Origin: an uncultured Bacteroidales bacterium
GTDB lineage: Bacteria > Bacteroidota > Bacteroidia > Bacteroidales > P3
Assembly (NCBI GenBank): GCA_905236405.1
Contig: CAJOQB010000234.1
Span: 1 to 12,985, forward strand
Reading direction: 5' to 3'
Length of the DNA: 12,985 nt
The translations under genes were made by a program, and so were the position numbers. The notes beneath the pieces were generated by a model. That model was given only the letters and a program-made list of their open reading frames with translations, did not search any database and was not told the origin of the DNA. Positions 1 through 7,675 of the stretch are shown one piece after another; position 1 is the first letter of the stretch; each line of letters starts with the position of its first letter.

Positions 1-464
1 GCCTCAAGCCGCTCGCGAGAGGTATGGTCGCGAAGCACCAGCCGACGCAGACGTTCCTCTTTCTCCAGATAGACCACTATCACTTTGTCGAGGTGTTTTT
101 CCAGTTGATATTCATAGATGATGGCACTCTCGAACAGGACATACGAAGCTTCTTGCCGGTCACACCATTGGAGGAAAGACTGCATGACACGGGGATGTAC
201 CAACGCATTGAGACGGAGCAACTGCTTTCGGTCGGAGAAGACAATCTGTGCTATGGCCTGCTTGTCGACGCTGCCATCGGGGCGAACCACCTGTTGTCCT
301 AACAAATCAGCCACTTGAGCGACAAACTGTGGGTCGTCATAATAGCCCGCAGCCACCTCATCGGCAATGAAACAGGGCACCCCCATCTGTCGGAAATGAT
401 GCAGCACTGTGGTCTTGCCACAGCCTATGCCTCCTGTCAGTCCTATCTTAAGCGGTGATGACAT
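1..464 (-). CDS. coaE: Dephospho-CoA kinase (C-terminus cut by window edge)
   Basis: CoaE phosphorylates the 3'-hydroxyl of dephospho-CoA with ATP, the last step of coenzyme A synthesis, in the cytoplasm. I read 154 codons from the ATG at 464 to the window edge; the family is usually about 190-205 residues, so the last quarter is missing. Residues 7-18 form the Walker A loop (IGLTGGIGCGKT). They are followed by the family segments FIADEVA (substrate-binding Asp), DKQAIAQIVF, LNALVHPRV and ESAIIYE. The chosen start gives a normal CoaE N-terminus and lies 2 bases after the ybbR stop (TGA-GT-ATG), so the two genes are probably translationally coupled. It is the distal gene of the leuS operon as far as the window shows. 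Identification is firm from the motifs. Confidence 0.95.
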   Translation of the reverse strand, partial: MSSPLKIGLTGGIGCGKTTVLHHFRQMGVPCFIADEVAAGYYDDPQFVAQVADLLGQQVVRPDGSVDKQAIAQIVFSDRKQLLRLNALVHPRVMQSFLQWCDRQEASYVLFESAIIYEYQLEKHLDKVIVVYLEKEERLRRLVLRDHTSRERLE

Positions 465-466
465 AC

Positions 467-1453
467 TCAATGATTGCCAACGTTCTTTTTTTGCTTTTGG
501 ATGAGGACCACTTGTGCGTGGGTCGAAGACAAGTCTTTGATGCGTACATAGTCAGGGAAGGAGGTGACCACAAGTGGAACGCTGGAGACACCACGTTCAA
601 AGCCACGGGCTTCGACGACAAAGTCCTTGGGTTGGGGACGGTCAAAGTCCTTGGTGGCCACCCAATAGTTGACCGTGACCCGGTCGGGATAGAGCCTCAC
701 GTTCATCGACGAGTCGCGAAGAGTGTAGCGAACAGGGACCTCGACACTCTGTTCCGAGCTCTCCTCTGTGGGTATGTACACCCGAATGGTACTGTGTGAG
801 ATACGCAGGTCGGGGTACTTTCGCCAACCGTCGTCGAGGGCAACGGTGAACGTGTCGGACAACCCGATGTTGGCTATCTGCGTGGCAGCAGCATCGACAC
901 GACTCACCTTGGAGAGAGACACCTCACTGCCATACAACACCACCGAGTCGGGTTCGATACGAGGCATACCATAAAGACTATAGCCTGGAGCAAAGGAGAA
1001 CGAGACATTGTCGAGCCTTGGATAGAACACCTTTGCTTGACGTTCAGCCAAGACAATCTGCAGATTCTCGGTAACAGGCTGAAGATTCACTTTCTCGTTC
1101 AGACCCAACTGGTTGCGATAGTCGCGTATCTGTTGGGCCACAGAGATGCGTATCGTAGACGGCTCGCCGTTGCGGTTGCCGCTAATCGAGGGTATCTTTA
1201 CCTGCAACTCTTTCTGGCGTAGCGAGAGGCTGTGCTGGAAGGCAGTAAAGCCATTGGTCACCATGTTGAAGGTGACGGTCGTGTCGGCTTGCAGGACAGC
1301 ATAGCGGGCTGTGTCGACACCCACATAGGCCACCCTGACCATTGTCGGGTATGTGCTGGTGGTCGACATAGAAACGCCCAGCCACACCAACAGTGTCACT
1401 GCCAGTATGATAAGGAACGACTTCCAGCCTTGCCGTCTATTTCCTGTCTCCAT
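467..1453 (-). CDS. YbbR-like (CdaR-family) membrane-anchored protein
   Basis: This 328-residue protein has a short basic N-terminus, one membrane segment at about residues 13-30 (FLIILAVTLLVWLGVSM), and a long extracytoplasmic part rich in beta-strand patterns, as in YbbR-domain proteins. In Firmicutes the relative CdaR regulates the diadenylate cyclase CdaA. In Bacteroidales, YbbR proteins are found in the nusB-yajC-coaE neighbourhood and their role is not settled. No cyclase gene is visible here. Segments such as VPVRYTLRDSSMNVRLYPDRVTVNYWV and YGMPRIEPDSVVLYGSEV look like repeated YbbR units (two or more). It lies 45 bases after yajC and 2 bases before coaE in the same operon. The family call rests on architecture and synteny more than on a catalytic motif, since the family has none. 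Confidence 0.85.
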   Translation of the reverse strand: METGNRRQGWKSFLIILAVTLLVWLGVSMSTTSTYPTMVRVAYVGVDTARYAVLQADTTVTFNMVTNGFTAFQHSLSLRQKELQVKIPSISGNRNGEPSTIRISVAQQIRDYRNQLGLNEKVNLQPVTENLQIVLAERQAKVFYPRLDNVSFSFAPGYSLYGMPRIEPDSVVLYGSEVSLSKVSRVDAAATQIANIGLSDTFTVALDDGWRKYPDLRISHSTIRVYIPTEESSEQSVEVPVRYTLRDSSMNVRLYPDRVTVNYWVATKDFDRPQPKDFVVEARGFERGVSSVPLVVTSFPDYVRIKDLSSTHAQVVLIQKQKKNVGNH

Positions 1454-1498
1454 AAGCTGTAACCGTACCGTGGTCTACCCACGGCAGAGAAACATCGT

Positions 1499-1816
1499 CT
1501 ACTTGCTTTGGGTGTTGGATTCAGGAATAGGGGTCACCATGCTCTTTTCGACAGTGAGGATGGTACCGTTGGAGACCTCGATCTCCACTGTGGTCTCACC
1601 CACCGAGTGAACCTTGCCATAGATACCGCCCGAGAAGGTCACGCGGTCGCCTTTCTGCATTTTCTCACGAAACTCTTTCTCTTTCTTGGCTTGTTTACGC
1701 TGGCCACTGCCCATGAACCACATCAGGAGAATCAGCACGAGGACCATCAAAAGCATCGAACCCATGCCGCCACCGTTGGCAGCCTGACCGTCGAGCAATA
1801 CTAACATTGTATTCAT
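1499..1816 (-). CDS. yajC: Preprotein translocase accessory subunit YajC
   Basis: YajC is a small inner-membrane partner of the SecDF-YajC complex that assists SecYEG. The 105 residues show a single membrane segment at about 18-37 (GSMLLMVLVLILLMWFMG), a basic stretch (QRKQAKKEKEFREK), and the conserved cytoplasmic core GDRVTFSGGIYGKVHSV followed by EIEVSNGT. The usual IRPQ after the membrane segment reads GSGQ here, a mild deviation. The start at 1816 is preceded by an A-rich leader of 48 bases after the DUF1573 stop, and a second in-frame ATG lies 9 bases downstream (MLVLL). It sits between the DUF1573 lipoprotein and ybbR, which matches the arrangement common in Bacteroidales. The call is confident. 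Confidence 0.93.
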   Translation of the reverse strand: MNTMLVLLDGQAANGGGMGSMLLMVLVLILLMWFMGSGQRKQAKKEKEFREKMQKGDRVTFSGGIYGKVHSVGETTVEIEVSNGTILTVEKSMVTPIPESNTQSK

Positions 1817-1864
1817 CTTTGTTCTGTTTTATTATTGTTTTCGATTGTTTGTTTTGTTTCCATA

Positions 1865-2326
1865 TTATCGCACCTGTGCCTGTATGCGAAGCTTGGTGCG
1901 AGCCGGTTGTGCATTGGTCACCACTGTGACCTCTTGCAACTGCTGACCTGCCTTGCCGGCACTGTTGAAGGTGACGGTGACATAGCCCCCTTCGCCAGGA
2001 GCGATGGTGTTGCGGGGATAGTCGGCCACCGTGCATCCACAAGTAGCTTCACAGTTGGTGATAATCAAGTCGGCGTTGCCCGCATTGGTGAACTTGAAAC
2101 TGTACGAGATATTCTCGCCGGCAGCAAGGACACCGAAGTCGTGCATCTCCTTGTCGAACCTGATTTGCGGCACCTTTTCCTTGTCGTTGTAGCCTTGGGC
2201 GCTGTTGGGGTTGTGCACCAAACTGGTGTCCACCTGGTCGTCGCTATGACCACCACAAGCCGACATCATCCATGCCATGCCGACCAAGAGTGCCATAAAG
2301 CATATGTTCTTTCTCTTCATTGACAT
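1865..2326 (-). CDS. DUF1573 lipoprotein
   Basis: This is a 153-residue exported lipoprotein. From the ATG at 2326 (MSMKRKN; an alternative start is the second Met at 2320) there is a hydrophobic signal sequence ending in the lipobox MSAC-GG, so it is probably anchored to a membrane by its lipidated Cys. The mature part is a DUF1573 domain: FDKEMHDFGVLAAGENISYSF, then FTNAGNADLIITNCEATCGC, then APGEGGYVTVTFNSAGK. This is an immunoglobulin-like fold with the hallmark CGCT motif. DUF1573 proteins are abundant in Bacteroidetes and have no established function. The reading frame stays open upstream to 2383, but that region lies inside nusB and the lipobox decides the start. The gap to the nusB stop is 13 bases, so it is cotranscribed with nusB and yajC. 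Confidence 0.9.
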   Translation of the reverse strand: MSMKRKNICFMALLVGMAWMMSACGGHSDDQVDTSLVHNPNSAQGYNDKEKVPQIRFDKEMHDFGVLAAGENISYSFKFTNAGNADLIITNCEATCGCTVADYPRNTIAPGEGGYVTVTFNSAGKAGQQLQEVTVVTNAQPARTKLRIQAQVR

Positions 2327-2339
2327 TTGTCTTTTGTAG

Positions 2340-3323
2340 TTATTCGCCATACTCTTCCTTGCCTTGCGGTACAAAGAGACCACGACCCGACTTCACGACC
2401 TTGCCTTCCGAACGAAGTTCGAGCATAATCTTCTCGAGAATGCCGTTGATAAAGATACGGCTCTTGTCGCCACAGAACTCTTTGGCCAGTTCCACGCACT
2501 CGTCGATGGTGACACGCTCGGGGATAGAGGGACACTGGGTGAACTCCACCATCGCCATGTTGATGATAAGCAGCTCGTTGAGACCCACACGCTCGAATTC
2601 CCATCCTTTGAGGTAACGACGTATCACCTCCTCGTTGGCATCCATAGTTTGGATGGAGGAAATCAACAGTTGGCGGGCAAAGTTGAAGTCGTCGACATCC
2701 TTTGCCTGACTGTCGTCGTACACCTTTGGCAACGGAGTCGACTCGTCGAAGTCTTCGCCAAAGTCCTTCAATGTGGCATAGAGGTACTGTGCCACCTGGT
2801 CGTAGTCATCTTCCCACCAGAGACTGCGTTCTTGGAAGACAGAACGAACAGCATCCTCGTTGATAAGGAACTTGAACAAGTCGAGTGCCATCCGCTTCTC
2901 GTCCTCGAAGGTGACTGTATTGAGAGCCAGATACTCAACATAGCGTTTGGTCTGTTTCAGGTTGTTGTAGGCTTTGTTGAAAGCATCCTCGTGGAGTTCC
3001 CACGGGAAGAGCGTGTTCTCCACCTGCTGACGATAGCTGTAGTTTTCGAACAAACGGTTCAGGAACACATTGTCCACCAGACGATACGAAGGATTCTTCT
3101 CCTCGAAGGTGGGCATCATCTTTTTGAGACCCGTCTCGATAATGACACGGTGGATGTGGATATACTGACGCAGACATCCCAACTGCAATGCAGCCAACTC
3201 ATTGAGATGGTCCACATTGTATCTGAAGTTCTTGGCGGCATCGGCCTCGTCGACGAAAGCAGCCGATTTGTAGGAGTAAAGGGTTTGCAGCACTTTGGCA
3301 CGCAGGAAATGACGACTTAACAT
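2340..3323 (-). CDS. nusB: Transcription antitermination factor NusB, long Bacteroidetes form
   Basis: NusB binds boxA RNA with NusE (S10) and supports processive transcription of rRNA operons. The protein is 327 residues, about twice the E. coli length. The recognisable NusB core is in the C-terminal part, roughly residues 195-315: LLISSIQTMDANEEVIRRYL, VGLNELLIINMAMVEF, SIPERVTIDECVELAKEF and DKSRIFINGIL. The N-terminal part begins MLSRHFLRAKVLQTLYSY, resembling the first NusB helix, and continues with a charged helical region typical of Bacteroidetes NusB. It lies 37 bases after leuS and 13 bases before the DUF1573 gene. Five of the six genes after the leuS promoter, this one included, have housekeeping or envelope roles. 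Confidence 0.92.
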   Translation of the reverse strand: MLSRHFLRAKVLQTLYSYKSAAFVDEADAAKNFRYNVDHLNELAALQLGCLRQYIHIHRVIIETGLKKMMPTFEEKNPSYRLVDNVFLNRLFENYSYRQQVENTLFPWELHEDAFNKAYNNLKQTKRYVEYLALNTVTFEDEKRMALDLFKFLINEDAVRSVFQERSLWWEDDYDQVAQYLYATLKDFGEDFDESTPLPKVYDDSQAKDVDDFNFARQLLISSIQTMDANEEVIRRYLKGWEFERVGLNELLIINMAMVEFTQCPSIPERVTIDECVELAKEFCGDKSRIFINGILEKIMLELRSEGKVVKSGRGLFVPQGKEEYGE

Positions 3324-3360
3324 GTTTTATAGCGTATGTTTATTGACTTTTTGTTGAGGG

Positions 3361-6264
3361 TTAAACGACCACGTTGATAATACGTTTGGGGACAAATATC
3401 ACCTTCTTGGGCTCCTTTCCGGCCAGCCACTTCTGGGCGTCGCCGTTCTGGTGCAGCATCTCGACGACATCCTGTTGAGTGGCCGTGAGCGGCATCTCGA
3501 CCGTGAAACGCATCTTGCCGTTGAACGAGACAGGATATTTAAACGAGTCTTCGACCAAATACTGCTCCTCGCAGGCAGGATAGGCGGTAAGGGTCACGCT
3601 GTCGTCATGGCCCAGCAGGTGCCACAGCTCTTCGGCGATGTGGGGAGCGAAGGGAGCGATGAGCACAGCCAACGGTTCCAACACCTGACGCTTGTTGCAC
3701 TTGAGCGAACTGAGCTCGTTGACACAAATCATGAAGTTGCTGACGCCGGTGTTGAACGAGAAACGCTCGATGTCGTCGGTCACCTTCTTGATGCAGGTGT
3801 GCAACACTTTCATCTCGGCCTTCGAAGCAGGAGCGTCGTCGACACAGAAGGTGTTGTTCTCGTCGTGGTACAGTCGCCACAGTTTGCGGATAAAGCGGAA
3901 AACGCCCTCGATACCGTTGGTGTCCCAAGGCTTGGCCTGCTCCACCGGACCCAGGAACATCTCGTACAGACGCAACGTGTCGGCACCGTAGCGAGCCACA
4001 AGGTCGTCGGGGTTTTGTACGTTGTACATCGATTTGGACATCTTCTCCACTTCCCATCCACAGATGTATTTGCCATCCTCAAGCTCAAACTCGGCGTTGG
4101 CAAACTCGGGACGCCATTGGCGGAACTTCTCGATGTCTAACACATCGTTGTCGACGATATTGATGTCGACATGAATGGGCACCGTGTTGGCCTCTCGACC
4201 CTCGATATTCTTCGATATGAAGAGGTTGTTGTTGGTCTTGGAACGATAGACAAAATTGCTACGCCCCTGTATCATGCCTTGGTTGACCAGCTTCTGGAAA
4301 GGCTCTTCCTGCACACTGAGACCCAAGTCATAGAGGAACTTGTTCCAGAAACGTGCATAGATCAAATGGCCGGTGCCGTGCTCGGCACCACCCACATAGA
4401 GGTCGACATTTTGCCAGTATTCGACAGCCTGTTTCGAGAAATAGGCCTCGTCGTTGGTTGGATCCATGTAGCGGAGATAGTATCCGCTGCTGCCGGCAAA
4501 GCCCGGCATGGTGCTCAACTCGAGGGGGAACACATGCTGATGGTCGATTTTCGAGGTCTCGACCACCTGGCGATGCTCTTCGTCCCATGCCCAGCGGGTG
4601 GCATGGCCCAGTGGCGGCTCGCCCGTGGCAGTGGGCTTGTACTCGCTGATGTCGGGCAACTGCAGGGGCAGACACTCCTCGGGGATGGTATAGGGGATGT
4701 TGTTCTTGTAATAGATGGGGAACGGCTCGCCCCAGTAGCGCTGACGGCTGAAGATGGCGTCACGCAGACGGTAGTTGATGGTGCGGTAGCCTATCTGCAT
4801 CTCGCCCAGCTTGGAGATGACGGTGCGGATGGCGTCCTTGACCTTCATGCCGGTGATGAAACCGCTGTTGACGATGACGCCCGACTTGCTGTCCTTGCTG
4901 TCGGTCCAGGTGGCAGGGTCGGTCAACTGGCTTGGGTCTTCGCCCGTGGGCACCACCACCTGACGGATGGGGAGACCAAAGTGGCGGGCAAAAGCGAAGT
5001 CGCGACTGTCGTGGGCAGGCACAGCCATGATGGCACCCGTGCCATAGCCCATCAGCACATAGTCGCTGACATAGATGGGAATACGCTCTTCGGTGAGGGG
5101 GTTGATGGCATAGGCACCGGTGAACACACCGCTGACTTTCTTTACCTCGGCCTGACGTTCGCGTTCGCTACGGTTCTTGGCCCAAGTGACATAGGCCTCC
5201 ACCTCTTGACGTTGCTCGTCGGTGGTGATTTGTGGAATCATCTCGTGCTCAGGGGCTAACACCATGAAGGTGACACCAAAGATGGTGTCGGCACGAGTGG
5301 TGAAAATTTCAAAACTTGGTACAGGCTGAGGGTCAGACTGCTGCATGTATGCCTGCACACCCGGCAGCACGTTGGCGTTGCACTTCACATCGAGCGGGAA
5401 CCACACAGCAGCACCCTCGCTACGACCTATCCAGTTGCGTTGTATCTCTTTCAGCGAGTCGGTCCATTCCACCTTCTCCAGTCCGTCGACCAGACGCTGG
5501 GCATAGGCGGTGATGCGGAGCGACCACTGACGCATCAGCTTGCGTTCCACAGGATAGCCGCCACGGACAGAGAGGCCGTTGACCACCTCGTCGTTGGCCA
5601 GCACCGTACCCAGTTCGGCACACCAGTTGACCGGTATGTCGGCCAGATAGGCCAGACGATAGTTCATCAGCGTCTGCTGGCGCTGGGTCTCGTCCATGGC
5701 TCGCCACTCCTCGGCGGTGAAGGTCAGCGGTTCCGTGCAGGCAGCATCGATGCCCTCAGTGCCTTGTTTGTCAAAATGTTCAACCAGCTCGGTGATGGGC
5801 TTGGCCTTCTGCGAATGGTTGCAGTACCAGCTGTTGAACAGTTGGATGAACGTCCATTGCGTCCACTTGTAGTATTTAGGGTCGCAGGTACGCACCTCGC
5901 GGTCCCAGTCGAAACTGAAGCCTATCTTGTCCAGCTGCTCACGATAGCGGGCAATGTTCTGGAGCGTCGTTTTGGCAGGGTGCTGTCCAGTCTGGATGGC
6001 ATACTGCTCGGCAGGCAGGCCGTAGGCGTCGTAGCCCATGGGATGCAACACGTTGAATCCCCGCTGACGTTTGTAACGAGAAAAGATATCGCTGGCGATG
6101 TAGCCCAAAGGGTGACCCACATGCAGTCCCGCGCCACTGGGATAGGGGAACATGTCGAGCACATAGTAGTGAGGCTTGTCAGAGTTGTTTTCGGCACGAT
6201 AGACCTTTTGTTCGCGCCAATACTGCTGCCATTTCGGTTCAATCTCGTTAAAATTGTAGTCCAT
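3361..6264 (-). CDS. leuS: Leucyl-tRNA synthetase
   Basis: LeuS charges tRNA-Leu with leucine using ATP in the cytoplasm. The 967-residue class I enzyme shows the HIGH signature as HVGH at 48-51 within FPYPSGAGLHVGHPLGY, and the KMSKS loop at 741-745. Between them lies the CP1 editing domain, with the threonine-rich element FTTRADTIFGVTF near residue 320 and GAIMAVPAHDSRD near 415, whose Asp binds the amino group of mischarged substrates. The tRNA-binding anticodon domain and the C-terminal extension (residues about 800-967) are present, so the gene looks intact. Length is in the upper part of the usual range. It is the promoter-proximal gene of the operon. The start gives the standard N-terminus MDYNFNEIEPKWQQYW. 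Confidence 0.98.
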   Translation of the reverse strand: MDYNFNEIEPKWQQYWREQKVYRAENNSDKPHYYVLDMFPYPSGAGLHVGHPLGYIASDIFSRYKRQRGFNVLHPMGYDAYGLPAEQYAIQTGQHPAKTTLQNIARYREQLDKIGFSFDWDREVRTCDPKYYKWTQWTFIQLFNSWYCNHSQKAKPITELVEHFDKQGTEGIDAACTEPLTFTAEEWRAMDETQRQQTLMNYRLAYLADIPVNWCAELGTVLANDEVVNGLSVRGGYPVERKLMRQWSLRITAYAQRLVDGLEKVEWTDSLKEIQRNWIGRSEGAAVWFPLDVKCNANVLPGVQAYMQQSDPQPVPSFEIFTTRADTIFGVTFMVLAPEHEMIPQITTDEQRQEVEAYVTWAKNRSERERQAEVKKVSGVFTGAYAINPLTEERIPIYVSDYVLMGYGTGAIMAVPAHDSRDFAFARHFGLPIRQVVVPTGEDPSQLTDPATWTDSKDSKSGVIVNSGFITGMKVKDAIRTVISKLGEMQIGYRTINYRLRDAIFSRQRYWGEPFPIYYKNNIPYTIPEECLPLQLPDISEYKPTATGEPPLGHATRWAWDEEHRQVVETSKIDHQHVFPLELSTMPGFAGSSGYYLRYMDPTNDEAYFSKQAVEYWQNVDLYVGGAEHGTGHLIYARFWNKFLYDLGLSVQEEPFQKLVNQGMIQGRSNFVYRSKTNNNLFISKNIEGREANTVPIHVDINIVDNDVLDIEKFRQWRPEFANAEFELEDGKYICGWEVEKMSKSMYNVQNPDDLVARYGADTLRLYEMFLGPVEQAKPWDTNGIEGVFRFIRKLWRLYHDENNTFCVDDAPASKAEMKVLHTCIKKVTDDIERFSFNTGVSNFMICVNELSSLKCNKRQVLEPLAVLIAPFAPHIAEELWHLLGHDDSVTLTAYPACEEQYLVEDSFKYPVSFNGKMRFTVEMPLTATQQDVVEMLHQNGDAQKWLAGKEPKKVIFVPKRIINVVV

Positions 6265-6293
6265 AGTTTAAGATAAATATAATATATATAAGC

Positions 6294-6409
6294 CGAACTT
6301 GTTGCCCTACAACAGATTATATAGCCGCAGGTTTTTCGACACAAGATGCAAAGTTAGGATAATCCAACGGATTGGCAAAAAAAAAGTGACATTCCTCGAA
6401 CTTGTTGCC
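6294..6409. repeat. 13-bp direct repeat flanking the leuS promoter
   Basis: The sequence CGAACTTGTTGCC occurs at 6294-6306 in the leuS leader and again at 6397-6409, covering most of the terminator loop and 3 bases of its stem. The copies are identical over 13 bases and lie on either side of the promoter. On the leuS transcript the leader copy reads GGCAACAAGTTCG, and its CAACA can pair with TGTTG just upstream to form a small hairpin (6300-6304 with 6310-6314). Confidence 0.6.
6349..6379 (-). promoter_or_regulatory. Bacteroidetes-type promoter for the leuS operon
   Basis: Read on the minus strand, TTTG (6379-6376) is followed by exactly 19 bases and then TAACTTTG (6356-6349), which matches TAnnTTTG fully. 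It continues as TTTGCA, the common form in this phylum. The expected transcript start near 6341 would leave a leader of about 77 bases before the leuS ATG. The -33 element is the last part of the T-tract of the terminator at 6377-6422. Confidence 0.85.
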
Positions 6410-6422
6410 TCGAGGAATGTCA
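6377..6422 (-). terminator. Intrinsic terminator of the trxA-DUF5020 operon
   Basis: Arms TGACATTCCTCGA (6387-6399) and TCGAGGAATGTCA (6410-6422) are perfectly complementary over 13 bp, with a 10-base loop. On the minus strand the stem is followed by C and then nine T (6385-6377). It begins 20 bases after the stop codon of the gene at 6443-7195. Stem and T-tract are both strong. Confidence 0.93.
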
Positions 6423-6442
6423 ACAAAAGGCACCGAATGCCC

Positions 6443-7195
6443 TTAGAAGTTCCACTTCAAACCCAGACAAGGAGCCACGTTGAACCCCTTGTTCTCGTAG
6501 AAGTTGGTGGTGGCGTGCCAGCCACCGGTAAAGTTGTACGACATCTCCACTTCGCCGCCAATCGACAACTGACCGCAGTTGAAATGCTGGCCAATATTGT
6601 ACCACAGCTGTGGCTCGGCCAACATCACCCAATGAGTGGTCTCAACCGGATCCGTCGGATCAACCAGAGGATTAACCCAAGTGTCGCCCGAGCCCCAGAC
6701 ATCCAAGAATCCACTGAACTGTAGACCTTTGACACCCATCAGGTTGTCCACACCCCACACCATCGTGAATTGCAGCGGAATGTAGTCGACCAAATGGACT
6801 ACAATATGACTTATCTCTTTGTACATCAACTGGAAGGTGAGTCTCTTTGAATAGTCGGAGCTGTGCAGGAAATACTCCACACCAAAGAGCCAGCTGTTGC
6901 TGGCAAAGTTGCCCCCGTTCCACTCGACATGCAGGCTCAACGGAGCCAACTTGGTGCCCTGCCAAAAATTGATGGCACGGGAAATCTCCGTATAGTATTC
7001 CGAGGGAACATTCATGTCGAAGGGATGATAGATATCATTGAAGAAGAACGTGCTTCCCCATTTGTCACCTTTGAACATCTCCAACGTGGTGGTAAGATGC
7101 CCACGGTTGAAGTCATACATCTCTTGAATGTTCACTTGGGCCTTGACGCCCATGGCACCAATCATCAGCGCCACAAAAAATAGTCCTTTTTTCAT
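6443..7195 (-). CDS. DUF5020-like outer-membrane barrel protein
   Basis: The 250-residue protein starts with a clear signal peptide (MKKGLFFVALMIGAMGVKAQ, cleavage after AQ or nearby). The rest is an alternating aromatic/polar pattern expected for a transmembrane beta-barrel, ending in GLKWNF, a terminal aromatic of the kind recognised by the Bam complex. Segments such as LTTTLEMFKGDKWGSTFFFNDI, APLSLHVEWNGG and EISRAINFWQGT resemble what I recall of DUF5020, a Bacteroidetes family related to Tsx-like nucleoside channels; I could not check this by search. The likely role is an outer-membrane channel, with unknown substrate. It is the last gene before the terminator and lies 55 bases after the lipoprotein gene. 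I see no good promoter in that gap. Confidence 0.75.
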   Translation of the reverse strand: MKKGLFFVALMIGAMGVKAQVNIQEMYDFNRGHLTTTLEMFKGDKWGSTFFFNDIYHPFDMNVPSEYYTEISRAINFWQGTKLAPLSLHVEWNGGNFASNSWLFGVEYFLHSSDYSKRLTFQLMYKEISHIVVHLVDYIPLQFTMVWGVDNLMGVKGLQFSGFLDVWGSGDTWVNPLVDPTDPVETTHWVMLAEPQLWYNIGQHFNCGQLSIGGEVEMSYNFTGGWHATTNFYENKGFNVAPCLGLKWNF

Positions 7196-7250
7196 TTAAA
7201 CCTTTAGTTTATAGTCATTTATTAATTAATTGTCAACACAGTAACAAACA

Positions 7251-7646
7251 TCAGTCGTAATATTCACATTCCTTTGCTTCCGATGTGTATTCCTTGTCCA
7301 AGGCGTCGCCCACCCGTTCCATGAACTCGTCAATGTCGTCGTTCAACTCGCCGTCGGCATCCAGCAGGTTCAGCGTGGTCTGCTTCACCATCGTGTTGGT
7401 GAAAGCAAAGGAAGCCTTGGAGATACGCGACAGGTCGTCGGCATTGAGGTTCTGTTCCTGTTTCTTGAGGTCGTCGGTGATGTCTTCAAACTCGTCGAGT
7501 GCCTCCTCCCATTGGTCCATGGTATAGGACGCACCGTTGGCCTGAGCGTCGGCAGCCATCTGCTCCAGCCGCTTGATGTCGCGGTCCACGGGGTCGCACG
7601 CCACAAAGAGGAAACTCAATGCTAAAGCAAAAACTATTTTCTTCAT
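7251..7646 (-). CDS. Small helical acidic lipoprotein, function unknown
   Basis: The protein is 131 residues. The N-terminus MKKIVFALALSFLFVAC-DP is a lipoprotein signal with a lipobox ending at Cys17. An Asp follows at +2, which in enterobacteria would favour inner-membrane retention but is not a proven rule in Bacteroidetes. The mature part is very acidic and almost entirely helix-forming, with heptad-like spacing (IKRLEQMAADAQ, WEEALDEFEDITDDLKKQE, IDEFMERVGDALDKEY), suggesting a helical bundle or coiled coil. I do not recognise a named family with certainty. It lies 29 bases after the DUF58 gene and 55 bases before the DUF5020-like gene on the same strand, so it is probably in the trxA operon. 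The frame is intact and the gene looks real because of the signal peptide and codon use like its neighbours. Confidence 0.82.
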   Translation of the reverse strand: MKKIVFALALSFLFVACDPVDRDIKRLEQMAADAQANGASYTMDQWEEALDEFEDITDDLKKQEQNLNADDLSRISKASFAFTNTMVKQTTLNLLDADGELNDDIDEFMERVGDALDKEYTSEAKECEYYD

Positions 7647-7675
7647 TTACATTCGATTTAATAATACCACTTAAA

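Noticed and set aside
1468..1484. Small hairpin CCGTGG/CCACGG with a 5-base loop between yajC and ybbR
   Set aside because: Only 6 bp, no T-tract, and inside an operon; not enough to call a terminator or regulator.
2327..2383. N-terminal extension of the DUF1573 frame up to 2383
   Set aside because: It would overlap nusB and put a charged stretch ahead of the lipoprotein signal; the start at 2326 or 2320 gives a proper signal peptide.
2364..3320. 318-codon open frame on the plus strand
   Set aside because: It lies wholly antisense to nusB and has a composition typical of the reverse frame of a real gene; nusB has clear family motifs.
4171..5259. 362-codon open frame on the plus strand
   Set aside because: Antisense to leuS across its editing domain and KMSKS-side catalytic region; no signal, motif or start context of its own.
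5440..6276. 278-codon open frame on the plus strand
   Set aside because: Antisense to the N-terminal part of leuS; a shadow of its codon bias.
6265..6348. T-box or other riboswitch in the leuS leader
   Set aside because: The leader is only about 77 bases, AT-rich, with one 5-bp hairpin and no terminator; T-boxes are not expected in this phylum.
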